DNA of 64,000 nucleotides from Collinsella aerofaciens. GTDB taxonomy: Bacteria; Actinomycetota; Coriobacteriia; Coriobacteriales; Coriobacteriaceae. Below, piece after piece: positions 42,001 to 50,059 of this stretch. The stretch's first letter is position 1. The number at the start of each line of letters is the position of its first letter. Below the pieces are notes generated by a model that was given only the letters and a program-made list of their open reading frames with translations, made no database searches and had not been told where the DNA came from. The translations under genes were made by a program, and so were the position numbers. Location of the stretch: contig NZ_WQPL01000024.1 of assembly GCF_018785245.1 (NCBI RefSeq), positions 51,293-115,292 of the forward strand, read 5' to 3'.

Positions 42001-45000
42001 ATTTCACCGTGCCCGCGGGGAAGACGTACAAGGCCGCGGTGTTCGAGAAGGCGGGGACTGCGGGCGAGCGGCGGGTCGGCAACGTGTTCAACCTGACGAA
42101 CGGCTATTCGCAAACCATCAAGGCCGACGAGACGATTCGCGTGTACGGTCTTAGCGAGGGCGACGAGTACACGGTGCAGGAGCTGACCGGCGCAGACCAG
42201 ATGCCCGCGGGCTATAAGCTGACCGGCCGCAAGCAGGGTGCCACGGATCTGAAGGACGCAGGCGATAGCGTCACCGGTAAGATCGCGAAGCAAAATACCG
42301 ACGGCACGTTGGCCGAAGCCAACAAGCTGGTGTTCACCAACAGCTACAGCGTGAAGTCTTCGGTGACGCTCACAGGCATCAAGGCGAAGAAGAAGTTCAC
42401 CGGCCGTGAGTGGACTAGCGCCGACAGCTTCGAGCTTTGCCTGCGCGCCGCCGATGGAACGCCGATGCCTGATGGTGCCACGGCAGCGCCCGTGGCCGGC
42501 ATGAAGCAGGTCGAGAAGACCGTTACGAGCGCCGAAGAATTTAGCTTCGGAGAGATTAAGTATGAGAAGCCTGGCGAGTACACCTACTACATTGCCGAGA
42601 CTACGCCCGCCAAGAGCGATCCCAGTTGGCTGGGCGGTGTCAGCTACTCCAGCGCCGAATACAAAGTGACCGTAACGGTGAAGGATGACGGCAAGGGAAA
42701 TCTGACCGAGCCAGTCGTCAAAATGGAGCAGATCTATAAGGATGATGGCACCGCCACATCTCAGGTGATCGACGATCAGATTGCGGTGATCACGAACACG
42801 TACCGCCCGAAGGAGACCTCGGTAACGCTCAAGGCGACGAAGCGCTTCACAGGTGGCGAGCTCGCGGGGAACGACTTCACGTTCCAGCTGCTCGACGGGG
42901 ACGGCAGCGTGGTCCAGACTGTCCAAAACGAGAAGGACGGCAAGGTCGCCTTTGCAGCCATCGACTACGCTACGCCGGGCGACCACGACTACACCATCAA
43001 GGAGGTGAAGGGCGCCGACTCGACCGTCGTCTACGACGCGAAGGGCGTGAAGGTCCACGTCAAGGTCACCGACGAAAAGGGCGAGCTGAAGGCGACCGTC
43101 ACCTACGACGGTGAGAAGGCCGTGCCGACCTTCACCAACACGAAGCCGACGGCGGACGTCACCGTTGAGGCCACGAAAGTTCTCGCGGGCAAGGACCTGA
43201 CGGCCGATGCGTTCACCTTCGGCTTGTACGACCAGGACGGCAATGAGGACGCTCGCGGCACCAACGATAAGAATGGCAAGGTCAAGCTGACCGTCAAGGG
43301 CCTGAACCTGGGCGAGTACGACTACACGCTCAAGGAGGTCGCTGGCAGCGATTCGACCATCACCTACGATTCCACGGAGGTGAGGGTTCACGTCTCGGTG
43401 AAGGCGGAGGGCGACAAGGCGAAGGCGACCGTCACTTACGACGGCAAGAACGATATCCCGACCTTCAAGAACACGTATCAGCCCGCCGAGACCTCGGTGA
43501 CGCTCGCGGCGAAGAAGGCCTATGTGAAGTCCGACAGCACGCCGGCTGCGCTCAAGGGCGGCGAGTTCGCCTTCGACCTGTACGAGGGCGATCTGACGGC
43601 CGAGCAGCTGAAGGGCAAGCAACCCATCCGGAGCGCCAAGAACGGCGAGGACGGCACCGTCACCTTCCCGGCCATCAACTACACCAAGGCCGGCGAGTAC
43701 AAGTACACCATCGTGGAGAAGAAGGGCGACCTGTCCCACGTGACCTTCGACGACGCGGTGCACCATGCCGCGGTGAAGGTCATGGACAAAGCTGGCAAGC
43801 TGGACGCCGCCGTTGCCTACGATGGTGACAAGGCCGATGCCCCCACCTTCACGAACACCTACACCGCAAAGGGATCCGTGGAGCTGACGGCGACCAAGGT
43901 CGTTGCGGTCGCGCCGGGCTTCACGCACGACACCAAGCTGAAGGGCGGCGAATACACGTTCGAGCTGAAGGACGCCGACGGCAAGGTGCTCGACACCGCG
44001 AAGAACGAGGCCGATGGCACGGTGAAGTTCACGCGCGACTTCGAGCTCGCCGACCTGGGCGGCGCCGCGAGCAAGGCCTTCGCCTACACCATCGTGGAGC
44101 AGCCGGGCGCGGAGCCGGGCATGGTCTATGACAACCATACCCTCACCTATACGGTGACGGTCACAGACGGCGGGAACGGAGCACTGAATGCGAAGGCGAT
44201 CGTGACGAGCGCATCCGGCTCGGATACCTTCACCAACACCTACCAGCCGGCCGCGACCGGTCTGGCCCTTGGTGCGCAGAAGAGCTATGTGAAGAAGGAC
44301 GACAACACGCCGATCGTCCCCAAGGACGGCGAGTTTACCTTCGATGTGTACGAGGGCAAAATGACTGCTGAGCAGCTTGCCGGGGCCAAGCCCGTCCGGA
44401 CCGCGACCAACGGCGCGGACGGAAGTGTTAACTTCGACGCCTTCTCCTACGCGAAGCCGGGCACGTACGAGTACACTATCGTGGAGCGGAAGGGTGATCT
44501 GGCCTACGTGACCTACGACGACGCGGTGCATCATGCCGTGGTGACGGTTGTGGACAATGCCGGCACGCTGCAGGCGAGCGTCGCCTACGACGGCGCGGAC
44601 GCCACGAAGCCCACCTTCACCAACACCTACAAGGCGAAGGCGACGAACTCCGGCGCGATCGCCCTCACCAAGAGCGTTGACGTGCACGACGGCAGCTATC
44701 AGCTAAAGGCGGGAGACTTCGCCTTCGAGCTGGTGGGGTCTGACGGTACGGTGCTCCAGACCCAGAAGAACGACGCCAAGGGCAAGGTTTACTTTAACGA
44801 GCTGACCTTCGACCATGCGGGCACCTTTCCCTTCACGGTCCGTGAGGTGCAGCCGACGGACGGCGCGCCGGGCGTGCCGGGCGTGACCTACACCGGCAAG
44901 ACGTACACCCTGACCTACGTGGTGAAGGACAACAACGACGGCAAGCTGGTGGTAGAGAGCTCTACGGTGAAACCGAGCGAGGGCACCGAGAACGGCGTCA

Positions 45001-46283
45001 CCCCCAATACCATGACGTTTGCGAACAGCTACCAGCCGGGTCAGACCTCCTACCAGATCTCTGGCACCAAGGTGCTTGAGAATGCCGACCCGGCCACCAC
45101 GCGGACGCCCGCCGATGGCGAGTTCACATTCGCGCTGATTGACGTGGCCACCGGGCAGGAGATCGACCGGACCACGAACGTGGGTAAAGCGTTTACCTTC
45201 AAGGCCATCTCGTACACCGCAACTGGTTCGCATGCGTACCAGGTGAAGGAGGTTGCGGGCCAAGATGGCACCATCACTTACAGCGATGCGGTGCTGGACG
45301 TAACGGTGAACGTGACCGATGACGGCAGCGGCCAGCTGACCGCGACGGCGAACAAGACGGCTGCGGATCTGACCTTCACCAACACCTACACGCCGACGGC
45401 AACGACGGCGACGATTACCGGAACGAAGGCTCTGACCGGCCGCGACCTGGCCGAGGGTGAGTTCTTCTTCGACCTGAAGGACGCCGACGGTAACGTGGTG
45501 CAGACGGTGCAGAACGGCGCCGACGGCACGTTCGGCTTCGCGCCGCTGCAGCTGGACAAGGTGGGGACGTACGTCTACACCGTGTCCGAGCGGGCAGGGG
45601 CGACGGCGAACGGCGTCACCTACGACACGACGGTCTTTACCGCGACGGTGACGGTGACGGAGAATGCGGAGACGCACGCGCTGGAGGCGCAGGTTGCCTA
45701 CAGCAAGGGCGGCAAGGCTGCGGATGCGGTGGCGTTCAGCAACAGTTACGCGCCGGCCGCGACTGAGGTGAAGCTGGGGGCCTCCAAGGTGCTGAGCGGC
45801 GAGGACCTGAAGGAAGGGCAGTTCTCCTTCCAGCTGAAGGATGCCGACGGCAAGGTGCTGCAGACCGCAAAGAACGCGGCGGACGGCACGGTGGGCTTCG
45901 AGGCGATCTCGTACGACAAGCCCGGAACGTACGCCTACAGCATCTCCGAGGTGGACGACGGTCAGAAGAACGTGACGTACGACGCGGCCGAGCACCGGGT
46001 AACGGTGACGGTGACGGACGACGGTGCGGGCCATCTGGTGGCGACGGTAACCTATGACGGCGCCGTGGCGCCGGTGTTCAAGAACACGTACACGCCGCCG
46101 ACCACCCCGCCGACGGAGCCGCCCACCAATCCGCCGAGCAAGTCACCGGTGCCGAAGGAGGAGAAGCCGGGTCTGCCGTATACGGGCGATACCAGCTTGT
46201 CGCCGATGGCCCTGGGTGGCATCGCGGGCGGCGCGGTGGTGCTGATCGCCGCAGGCGTTATCCTGCGGCGCCGGAACCGGTAG
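39066..46283 (+). CDS. giant LPYTG-anchored pilin-like adhesin
   Basis: A 2405-residue surface protein. Start ATG 39066 has GGGGAGG 5 bases upstream. It reads through a G9 tract (39114-39122) into a signal peptide that begins at residue 38 (MSYGRRRGLRPVSP, hydrophobic to AEA). Then come a fibro-slime/PA14-like domain (about 238-402, FAGDDDVWVFIDD), two SpaA-like domains (about 405-520 and 702-805), one further beta domain and ten tandem pilin isopeptide-linkage repeats of 100-140 residues (about 1098-2345), each ending in FTNTY or a variant. A Pro-rich stretch, LPYTG (residue 2370), a membrane helix and RRRNR end it. Sortase would anchor it to the wall. An alternative start is ATG 39177. No sortase gene is in view. 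Confidence 0.9.
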   Translation: MQELRETTSRLVNNATGGGCLSRELPGEHRPRERWSVMSYGRRRGLRPVSPYVIVLALAVVLTASFFLPTRAEAKVSDHTVPFPNHMVPTISPSGTTINLFDYWVNSEDHLSVSGSDGINKGHRFKFKDQGASDDLNRYTGGSSPRSGIVNNVLTGGYPKLTDSWGGESLGYLFDSSAQTGKISHMGVTGLLQAKGGYYEYDSSKNYAAYNVNKNAFDVYEVAGVGQAGAGSQNGGQFFPFDAADKVFKEENGCLVRNGITSSNNGDSNYNDGKPLNHYFGLSMSSRFVQPTDGKTNAGDPMTFEFAGDDDVWVFIDDVLVGDIGGIHTSAKLTIDFQTGEIKVNDSPNGTLLRKFQEAGRGTSGFTGNTFANDTSHTLKFFYLERGATDSNMKLKYNLVTVPESDIIKFDQDGGLVEGAQFELYKTDKSFADTTTNSEKLLGSGTTDANGQLTLTNKVDNGVINFDDLYSKDHNCRYYLLKETKVPEGHRSSLTATDGSMQFEYVPASDENRAGGVIINRGGMDADSSVWQSGAFAGSKETITAPSTVYQADDDSMKPGNTVDMKRGTLFAVVFKRDKSKNAWHAVSGDPTKGYTLAGAQGMAGAIEAAKKDLYAFTLNTSGQYQVEIPYLPGDISKYYYLLSGDARKNAEYAVAIYYTTASSIADANTDNTVHVFSDDLPGDQVNFKRQFATSLLVTNIQNRLFVQKTDTEGNPVDGAKFGLYTDGQVTTDANGKVVLNGDQIPYDTLTTGQVSNPIQLEGAGIFPCTSDGNKPLVKGAYFLKEVSAPKGFLLNDTLTKVIVDDYGVHADAGTADDGVSTFVGPGTLMKSLGQFGAEGDIDNTFTWIKGMRQTSDGVTDGGNLSWSDVDSAGAGDTVHLKYGANGRIYQYGPTKAGEPYRLETETGWIRMGITQDEPGVTNAKGARADLGDMNLNALFTGATCVRVANEREASLEVTKKVDVPDGLTGNKDAGFTFNFTVPAGKTYKAAVFEKAGTAGERRVGNVFNLTNGYSQTIKADETIRVYGLSEGDEYTVQELTGADQMPAGYKLTGRKQGATDLKDAGDSVTGKIAKQNTDGTLAEANKLVFTNSYSVKSSVTLTGIKAKKKFTGREWTSADSFELCLRAADGTPMPDGATAAPVAGMKQVEKTVTSAEEFSFGEIKYEKPGEYTYYIAETTPAKSDPSWLGGVSYSSAEYKVTVTVKDDGKGNLTEPVVKMEQIYKDDGTATSQVIDDQIAVITNTYRPKETSVTLKATKRFTGGELAGNDFTFQLLDGDGSVVQTVQNEKDGKVAFAAIDYATPGDHDYTIKEVKGADSTVVYDAKGVKVHVKVTDEKGELKATVTYDGEKAVPTFTNTKPTADVTVEATKVLAGKDLTADAFTFGLYDQDGNEDARGTNDKNGKVKLTVKGLNLGEYDYTLKEVAGSDSTITYDSTEVRVHVSVKAEGDKAKATVTYDGKNDIPTFKNTYQPAETSVTLAAKKAYVKSDSTPAALKGGEFAFDLYEGDLTAEQLKGKQPIRSAKNGEDGTVTFPAINYTKAGEYKYTIVEKKGDLSHVTFDDAVHHAAVKVMDKAGKLDAAVAYDGDKADAPTFTNTYTAKGSVELTATKVVAVAPGFTHDTKLKGGEYTFELKDADGKVLDTAKNEADGTVKFTRDFELADLGGAASKAFAYTIVEQPGAEPGMVYDNHTLTYTVTVTDGGNGALNAKAIVTSASGSDTFTNTYQPAATGLALGAQKSYVKKDDNTPIVPKDGEFTFDVYEGKMTAEQLAGAKPVRTATNGADGSVNFDAFSYAKPGTYEYTIVERKGDLAYVTYDDAVHHAVVTVVDNAGTLQASVAYDGADATKPTFTNTYKAKATNSGAIALTKSVDVHDGSYQLKAGDFAFELVGSDGTVLQTQKNDAKGKVYFNELTFDHAGTFPFTVREVQPTDGAPGVPGVTYTGKTYTLTYVVKDNNDGKLVVESSTVKPSEGTENGVTPNTMTFANSYQPGQTSYQISGTKVLENADPATTRTPADGEFTFALIDVATGQEIDRTTNVGKAFTFKAISYTATGSHAYQVKEVAGQDGTITYSDAVLDVTVNVTDDGSGQLTATANKTAADLTFTNTYTPTATTATITGTKALTGRDLAEGEFFFDLKDADGNVVQTVQNGADGTFGFAPLQLDKVGTYVYTVSERAGATANGVTYDTTVFTATVTVTENAETHALEAQVAYSKGGKAADAVAFSNSYAPAATEVKLGASKVLSGEDLKEGQFSFQLKDADGKVLQTAKNAADGTVGFEAISYDKPGTYAYSISEVDDGQKNVTYDAAEHRVTVTVTDDGAGHLVATVTYDGAVAPVFKNTYTPPTTPPTEPPTNPPSKSPVPKEEKPGLPYTGDTSLSPMALGGIAGGAVVLIAAGVILRRRNR
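39114..39122 (+). repeat. G9 homopolymer tract, candidate phase-variation switch
   Basis: Nine consecutive G lie between the well-supported ATG 39066 and the signal peptide. With nine, the frame is open. With eight, TAA follows at once; with ten, a stop follows after about eight codons. Slipped-strand change of tract length would therefore switch expression, unless ATG 39177 is used independently. Confidence 0.7.
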
Positions 46284-46312
46284 CTACGGCGGCCGAGAAG
46301 GGCTTTGATTGA

Positions 46313-46350
46313 GGGCGGGTGGTCGCAGGGCGCGGCCGCTCGCCCTTTTT
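46313..46350 (+). terminator. intrinsic terminator of the adhesin gene
   Basis: GGGCGGGTGGTCGC (46313-46326) pairs with 46332-46345 (three G-T pairs), with a 5-base loop, followed by TTTTT. Confidence 0.8.
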
Positions 46351-46364
46351 GGTGAAAGGCTATG

Positions 46365-46598
46365 TTAACCCGCCGTTTGCACGTCCGGCTCCAGATGGAA
46401 CTCGTACTCCGGCTCCATCATCTTCTTCCGGATCTTTTCGTAGCGCCCGTCGTCGAGCTGCTCGCGCATGAGCGACGTCCTGTCCCCGACGCGTGCGGCC
46501 TCGCGCAGCCATCTGAACCACATCAGGCCGCTGTGGAGCCTGCGGGTCGATACGCCCTTGAACCTCTCGAGGAAGTGGCCGAGCGAACCCTGCGCTTC
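46365..46598 (-). pseudogene. C-terminal remnant of an IS1595/ISXO2-type transposase
   Basis: About 77 codons on the minus strand resemble the end of ISXO2-like transposases (FLERFKGVSTRRLHSGLMWF, then WLREA). The catalytic DDE part is missing. The upstream continuation of the frame is Arg/Gly-rich and unlike the family, and a Lys/Arg-rich piece appears in another frame, so the gene is broken. It lies near the right edge of the adhesin islet. Confidence 0.6.
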
Positions 46599-46815
46599 AG
46601 CATCCTCTGGACCGTGTCCCGCTCGTACCCGGTGAGCCTGCCGTGGGTCCTCGGGACCGCCCTCGCGGCGCCCTTCCCGCCCTTTCCGGACATGGCGTCC
46701 TCCGATCTCCCGGGGCCGGCCGATCCGGCCCTCAGGGTATCGGATTCCCAAATTTATCCGTATATGTGCGGATGAATGCGGGAGGCGTTCGGATGAAGTT
46801 GTATTCAAGGAAAGA

Positions 46816-46834
46816 GACTGACCCTTTGTCGCAT
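46816..46834. repeat. right half of the split R1 palindrome
   Basis: GACTGACCCTTTGTCGCAT continues the left half at 38881-38898 and is followed by TCCGTGCG, as in the R1 copy at 32241. It marks the right edge of the adhesin islet. Confidence 0.75.
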
Positions 46835-47031
46835 TCCGTGCGGGTTATATGCAGGCATGCCTGCGCACGCTATCATGTATGGGTTAGACCGCAACTATGT
46901 ACCTCATACGCGAAGGGATGCGCATGTATCTGAAGATCGACATGTTCTAGCTGGGCTTACCCCCGCAGTGGCGCCGCGCGCCCCATCAACTCTGCCGATT
47001 TTCGCCTTCACGCACATAAAGGAGTCCCGCC

Positions 47032-48099
47032 ATGCGCGACAAGCTCGAAAAGATCATTAAGGCCTACGAGGAGCTCGAGAAGAAGCTTTCCGACCCGGCC
47101 GTCGCCTCCGACATCAAGGAGTTCACGCGTCTCAACAAGGAGTACGCACACCAGTCCGACCTCATCGCTGCCTCGCGCGAGTACATCGGCGCGCTCGATG
47201 ACATCGAGGCCGCCAAGGAGATGCTCCGCGACACCAGCGATGCGGACGAGAAGGAGATGCTCCAGATGGACATCTCCGAGAACGAGGAAAAGCTTCCCCA
47301 GCTCGAGGAAGACATCAAGTACATGCTCATCCCGAGTGACCCCAACGACGACAAGAACACCATCGTCGAGATTCGCTCCGCCGCCGGTGGCGACGAGGCA
47401 GCCATCTTCGCCGGCGACTTGTACAAGATGTACCAGCGCTTCTGCGAATCGCGCGGCTGGAAGACCACCGTGCTCGATTCCAGCCCCAGCGAGGCCGGCG
47501 GCTTTAAGTCCATCGAGTTCAAGGTCGAGGGCGACCGCGTCTACTCCGTCATGAAGTTCGAGTCCGGCGTGCATCGCGTCCAGCGCGTTCCCAAGACCGA
47601 GTCCCAGGGCCGCATTCAGACCTCCACGGCTACCGTCGCCGTACTTCCCGAGGCCGAGGAAATTGACGTCCAGATCAACCAGTCCGACCTGCGCATCGAC
47701 ACCTACTGCGCCTCCGGCCCTGGCGGTCAGTGCGTTAACACTACCTACTCCGCCGTGCGCATCACCCACTTGCCCACCAACACCGTGGTGCAGTCGCAGG
47801 AGCAGCGCTCCCAGATTCAGAACCGCGAGGTCTGCATGCAGATGCTGCGTGCTCGTCTGTACGAGATGGAGCTCGAGAAGCAGCAGGCAGAGCTTGGTGC
47901 TGAGCGCCAGAGCCAGATCGGCCACGGCAACCGTTCCGAGAAGATCCGTACCTACAACCAGCCCCAGGACCGCGTGACCGATCACCGCATCGGTTTCAAC
48001 TCCACCTACAACGGCGTCCTTCTGGGCGATCAGCTCGGCACCGTCATCGAGGCGCTCGCCGCCGCCGAGCGAGCCGAGAAGCTAGCGCAGGCCGTTTAA
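47032..48099 (+). CDS. prfA: peptide chain release factor 1
   Basis: A 355-residue class I release factor. It has an N-terminal helical domain, the peptidyl-hydrolysis GGQ motif in SGPGGQCVNTTYSAVRITH, and the RF1 codon-reading region just before it, ending translation at UAA and UAG. GGAG precedes ATG 47032. prmC, which methylates the GGQ glutamine, lies 634 bases downstream. Its stop is directly followed by the nested-hairpin element, which can end the transcript. Confidence 0.97.
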   Translation: MRDKLEKIIKAYEELEKKLSDPAVASDIKEFTRLNKEYAHQSDLIAASREYIGALDDIEAAKEMLRDTSDADEKEMLQMDISENEEKLPQLEEDIKYMLIPSDPNDDKNTIVEIRSAAGGDEAAIFAGDLYKMYQRFCESRGWKTTVLDSSPSEAGGFKSIEFKVEGDRVYSVMKFESGVHRVQRVPKTESQGRIQTSTATVAVLPEAEEIDVQINQSDLRIDTYCASGPGGQCVNTTYSAVRITHLPTNTVVQSQEQRSQIQNREVCMQMLRARLYEMELEKQQAELGAERQSQIGHGNRSEKIRTYNQPQDRVTDHRIGFNSTYNGVLLGDQLGTVIEALAAAERAEKLAQAV

Positions 48100-48233
48100 G
48101 TTACGGCGTTTTACCAAACGCCGTAACTGCTCGACGCTGCGCGCCGCCCAGAGCGACAATTTGTCATTCAAAAGGCAAGGCATGACCAGAAGGTCTATAC
48201 CTTGCCTTTTTCATGCCAACTTGTTCGCTCTGG
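48100..48233. repeat. nested-hairpin element (family R2, copy B)
   Basis: A first hairpin, GTTACGGCGTTT (48100-48111) with 48116-48127 and loop TACC, starts right after the prfA stop. CTCGACGCTGCGCG then leads to an outer stem CCAGAGCGA (48148-48156) with 48225-48233. The inner stem AAAGGCAAGG (48171-48180) pairs with 48200-48209, topped by GACC/GGTC with loop AGAA and followed by T-rich sequence. The inner hairpin top is the reverse complement of that in copy A. Confidence 0.82.
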
Positions 48234-48733
48234 ACGTCGCTCGCTGTCCGTCCTCTACATGCGGCGTTGCCTTGCTCCGGATGCGGTATGCTCAACCTGC
48301 GGCGCCTTAGAGGTAGTCATTGGGGACGTTCTTAAATGACTAGGTTGGGCACATTGCTTTGAGATGTTATTCAATCGGCTTTGATGGCCATGAAGCCGGC
48401 TACCTGCTCAAAGAAATTAGCGGCATTTATCTGCTATTGAAAATAATGCTCAAAAAATCGTTCAAGAAGTCGCAGTGCATTTTTTGATGCGTCGCACGTC
48501 AAGTGATTTGGCAAGTTCTTGGTTAGATATTGGTCAGTTTTGGGTCAACCTTGCCAAAAGCTTGACGAATGCAGATTTTGACGTCGACGAATGAGCACTT
48601 CAGGCAGGTTCCAAGCAAAAATCTGGGCTGATTCTCGATAATCGCCTTCAATCGTCCCTTGCCAAGCGCTGGCCTCGCGTACAATCTGCTCCGACATTCG
48701 CGCGCCGTCCGGCGCTTAAGAGGGGAGGGCCCC
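48234..48733. other. 500-base intergenic region, AT-richer, no gene seen
   Basis: This stretch between prfA and prmC is less GC-rich than its surroundings. It contains GTCATTGGGGACGTT (48316-48330), a motif that also follows copies A and C of the R2 element. It is bracketed by AGTCATT..AATGACT, a weak inverted repeat. I see no supported reading frame or RNA gene. The prmC promoter should lie near its right end. Confidence 0.5.
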
Positions 48734-49984
48734 ATGGCAAACGAGATTTGGACCATCAAGCGTTGTCTCGAGTGGACCAAGGAGTACCTGGCCGAGCGCG
48801 GCGAGGAGCACCCCCGTCTTTCTGCCGAGTGGCTGCTCTGCGCTGCCACGGGTTTGGCACGCATCGACTTATATATGCGCATGGACGAGACGCTTAACGC
48901 GGCTCAGCTCGAGACCATGCACGCGGCCGTTGTTCGTCGCGCTAAAGGTGAACCGCTGCAGTACATCACCGGCAGCACGCAGTTTCGCATGATCGACGTC
49001 GCGTGCGCCCCCGGCGTGCTCATTCCGCGCCCCGAGACCGAGATGCTCGTCGAGGAAGTCCTCAATTATCTGGATGCCGAGGTGCTGAGCCCCGAGGCTG
49101 CTGCCCGTCAGCGCGTGGAGCTGCCTTGGAACGATGAGGTCGAGGAGGCACGCAAGGCCGAGGCCGCGCTGGCAGACGAACGCGCGGCCGCCGAGCGCCG
49201 TGCCGCTAACCTGACGGCTGCCGATGAGGCGGCGCTAGGCGGCGACGTATTGGGCAGCCGCGCCTATGCCGAGGAGCTGGCCGACCGCGAGGCCGAGGAA
49301 GCCGCCGCGCAGGCAGCAGAAGCCGAAGCCGCGGAAGCCGCCGAGCCCGAGCTCGACGAATACGGCATCGCCATCGAGGGTGCCGGCCAGGAGACGGCTT
49401 CGGCTCAGGATGCCGCTGCGCCTGCCCCAGCCGAGCCCCGTATCGCCCGCGTTCTCGAGGTCGGCTGCGGCACGGGTTGCATCTCGCTCTCCCTTGCCTG
49501 GGAGCGCCGCGGCCACGTTACCTGCACCGCCACCGATATCGAGCCGCGCGCCATCGATCTGGCCACCAAAAACCGCGACGCGCTCGGCCTCACGGCAGAT
49601 GAGGTTGCCTTTAGTCTCACCAACCTGGTGAGCTCCATTCCCCGCGAAGAGTGGGGCACCTTCGACGTGCTCGTTTCCAACCCGCCCTACATCCCGACCG
49701 GCGTCATGCGCTCGCTGCCGCACGAGGTCAAGGACTTTGAGCCCGACTTGGCGCTCGAGGGCGGTGCCGACGGCCTGGACATCTTCCGCCGCCTGCTCAA
49801 TGCGGCGCCTTACATGCTGCGCGCCGGCGGCCTGTTTGCCTGCGAGCTCTACGAGGGCGCCCTCGATGCCGCGGCCGAGCTCTGTCGCCAGGCAGGCCTT
49901 TCGGACGTGCGTATCGTCCACGACCTCACCGATCGTCCCCGCATCGTTCGAGCCATCGTCACCGAGCCCAAACAGCGTATTTAA
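48734..49984 (+). CDS. prmC: peptide chain release factor N5-glutamine methyltransferase with large insertion
   Basis: A 416-residue PrmC/HemK protein, about 130 longer than usual. The N-terminal helical domain and PRPETE (residues 99-103) are normal. Then comes a strongly charged, Ala/Glu-rich insertion of about 120 residues (about 117-236) before SAM motif I (EVGCGTG, 242-248). The catalytic NPPY is at 316-319. The enzyme methylates the GGQ glutamine of release factors. ATG 48734 (GGGGAGGG upstream) was chosen over a longer frame. The insertion looks helical or disordered and has no recognisable domain. Confidence 0.9.
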   Translation: MANEIWTIKRCLEWTKEYLAERGEEHPRLSAEWLLCAATGLARIDLYMRMDETLNAAQLETMHAAVVRRAKGEPLQYITGSTQFRMIDVACAPGVLIPRPETEMLVEEVLNYLDAEVLSPEAAARQRVELPWNDEVEEARKAEAALADERAAAERRAANLTAADEAALGGDVLGSRAYAEELADREAEEAAAQAAEAEAAEAAEPELDEYGIAIEGAGQETASAQDAAAPAPAEPRIARVLEVGCGTGCISLSLAWERRGHVTCTATDIEPRAIDLATKNRDALGLTADEVAFSLTNLVSSIPREEWGTFDVLVSNPPYIPTGVMRSLPHEVKDFEPDLALEGGADGLDIFRRLLNAAPYMLRAGGLFACELYEGALDAAAELCRQAGLSDVRIVHDLTDRPRIVRAIVTEPKQRI

Positions 49985-50059
49985 GCTGAATAAATAGACA
50001 TTTGCGCAAGTTTGTCCTTGCAATATACCGTAAAACTTCTACTATAGAAGGAGAAAGGT

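Larger units (their letters stand above)
38899..46815. mobile_element. probable inserted islet carrying the giant adhesin
   Basis: The segment lies exactly between two halves of an R1 palindrome, each ending in GACTGA (38893-38898 and 46816-46821). A 6-bp target duplication is the simplest reading. It contains the LPYTG adhesin and an IS1595-like transposase remnant. I see no terminal inverted repeats, so the mechanism is open. The recombination may have used the remnant's parent element. Confidence 0.55.

Noticed and set aside
41415-44687. 1090-codon open frame on the minus strand opposite the adhesin
   Set aside because: It mirrors the GC-rich third-position bias of the tandem repeats. Its protein is a low-complexity shadow with no family motif, and the plus-strand adhesin explains the region.
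46857-47060. 67-codon open frame upstream of prfA
   Set aside because: It overlaps the prfA ribosome binding site and start, has no binding site of its own and resembles no protein.
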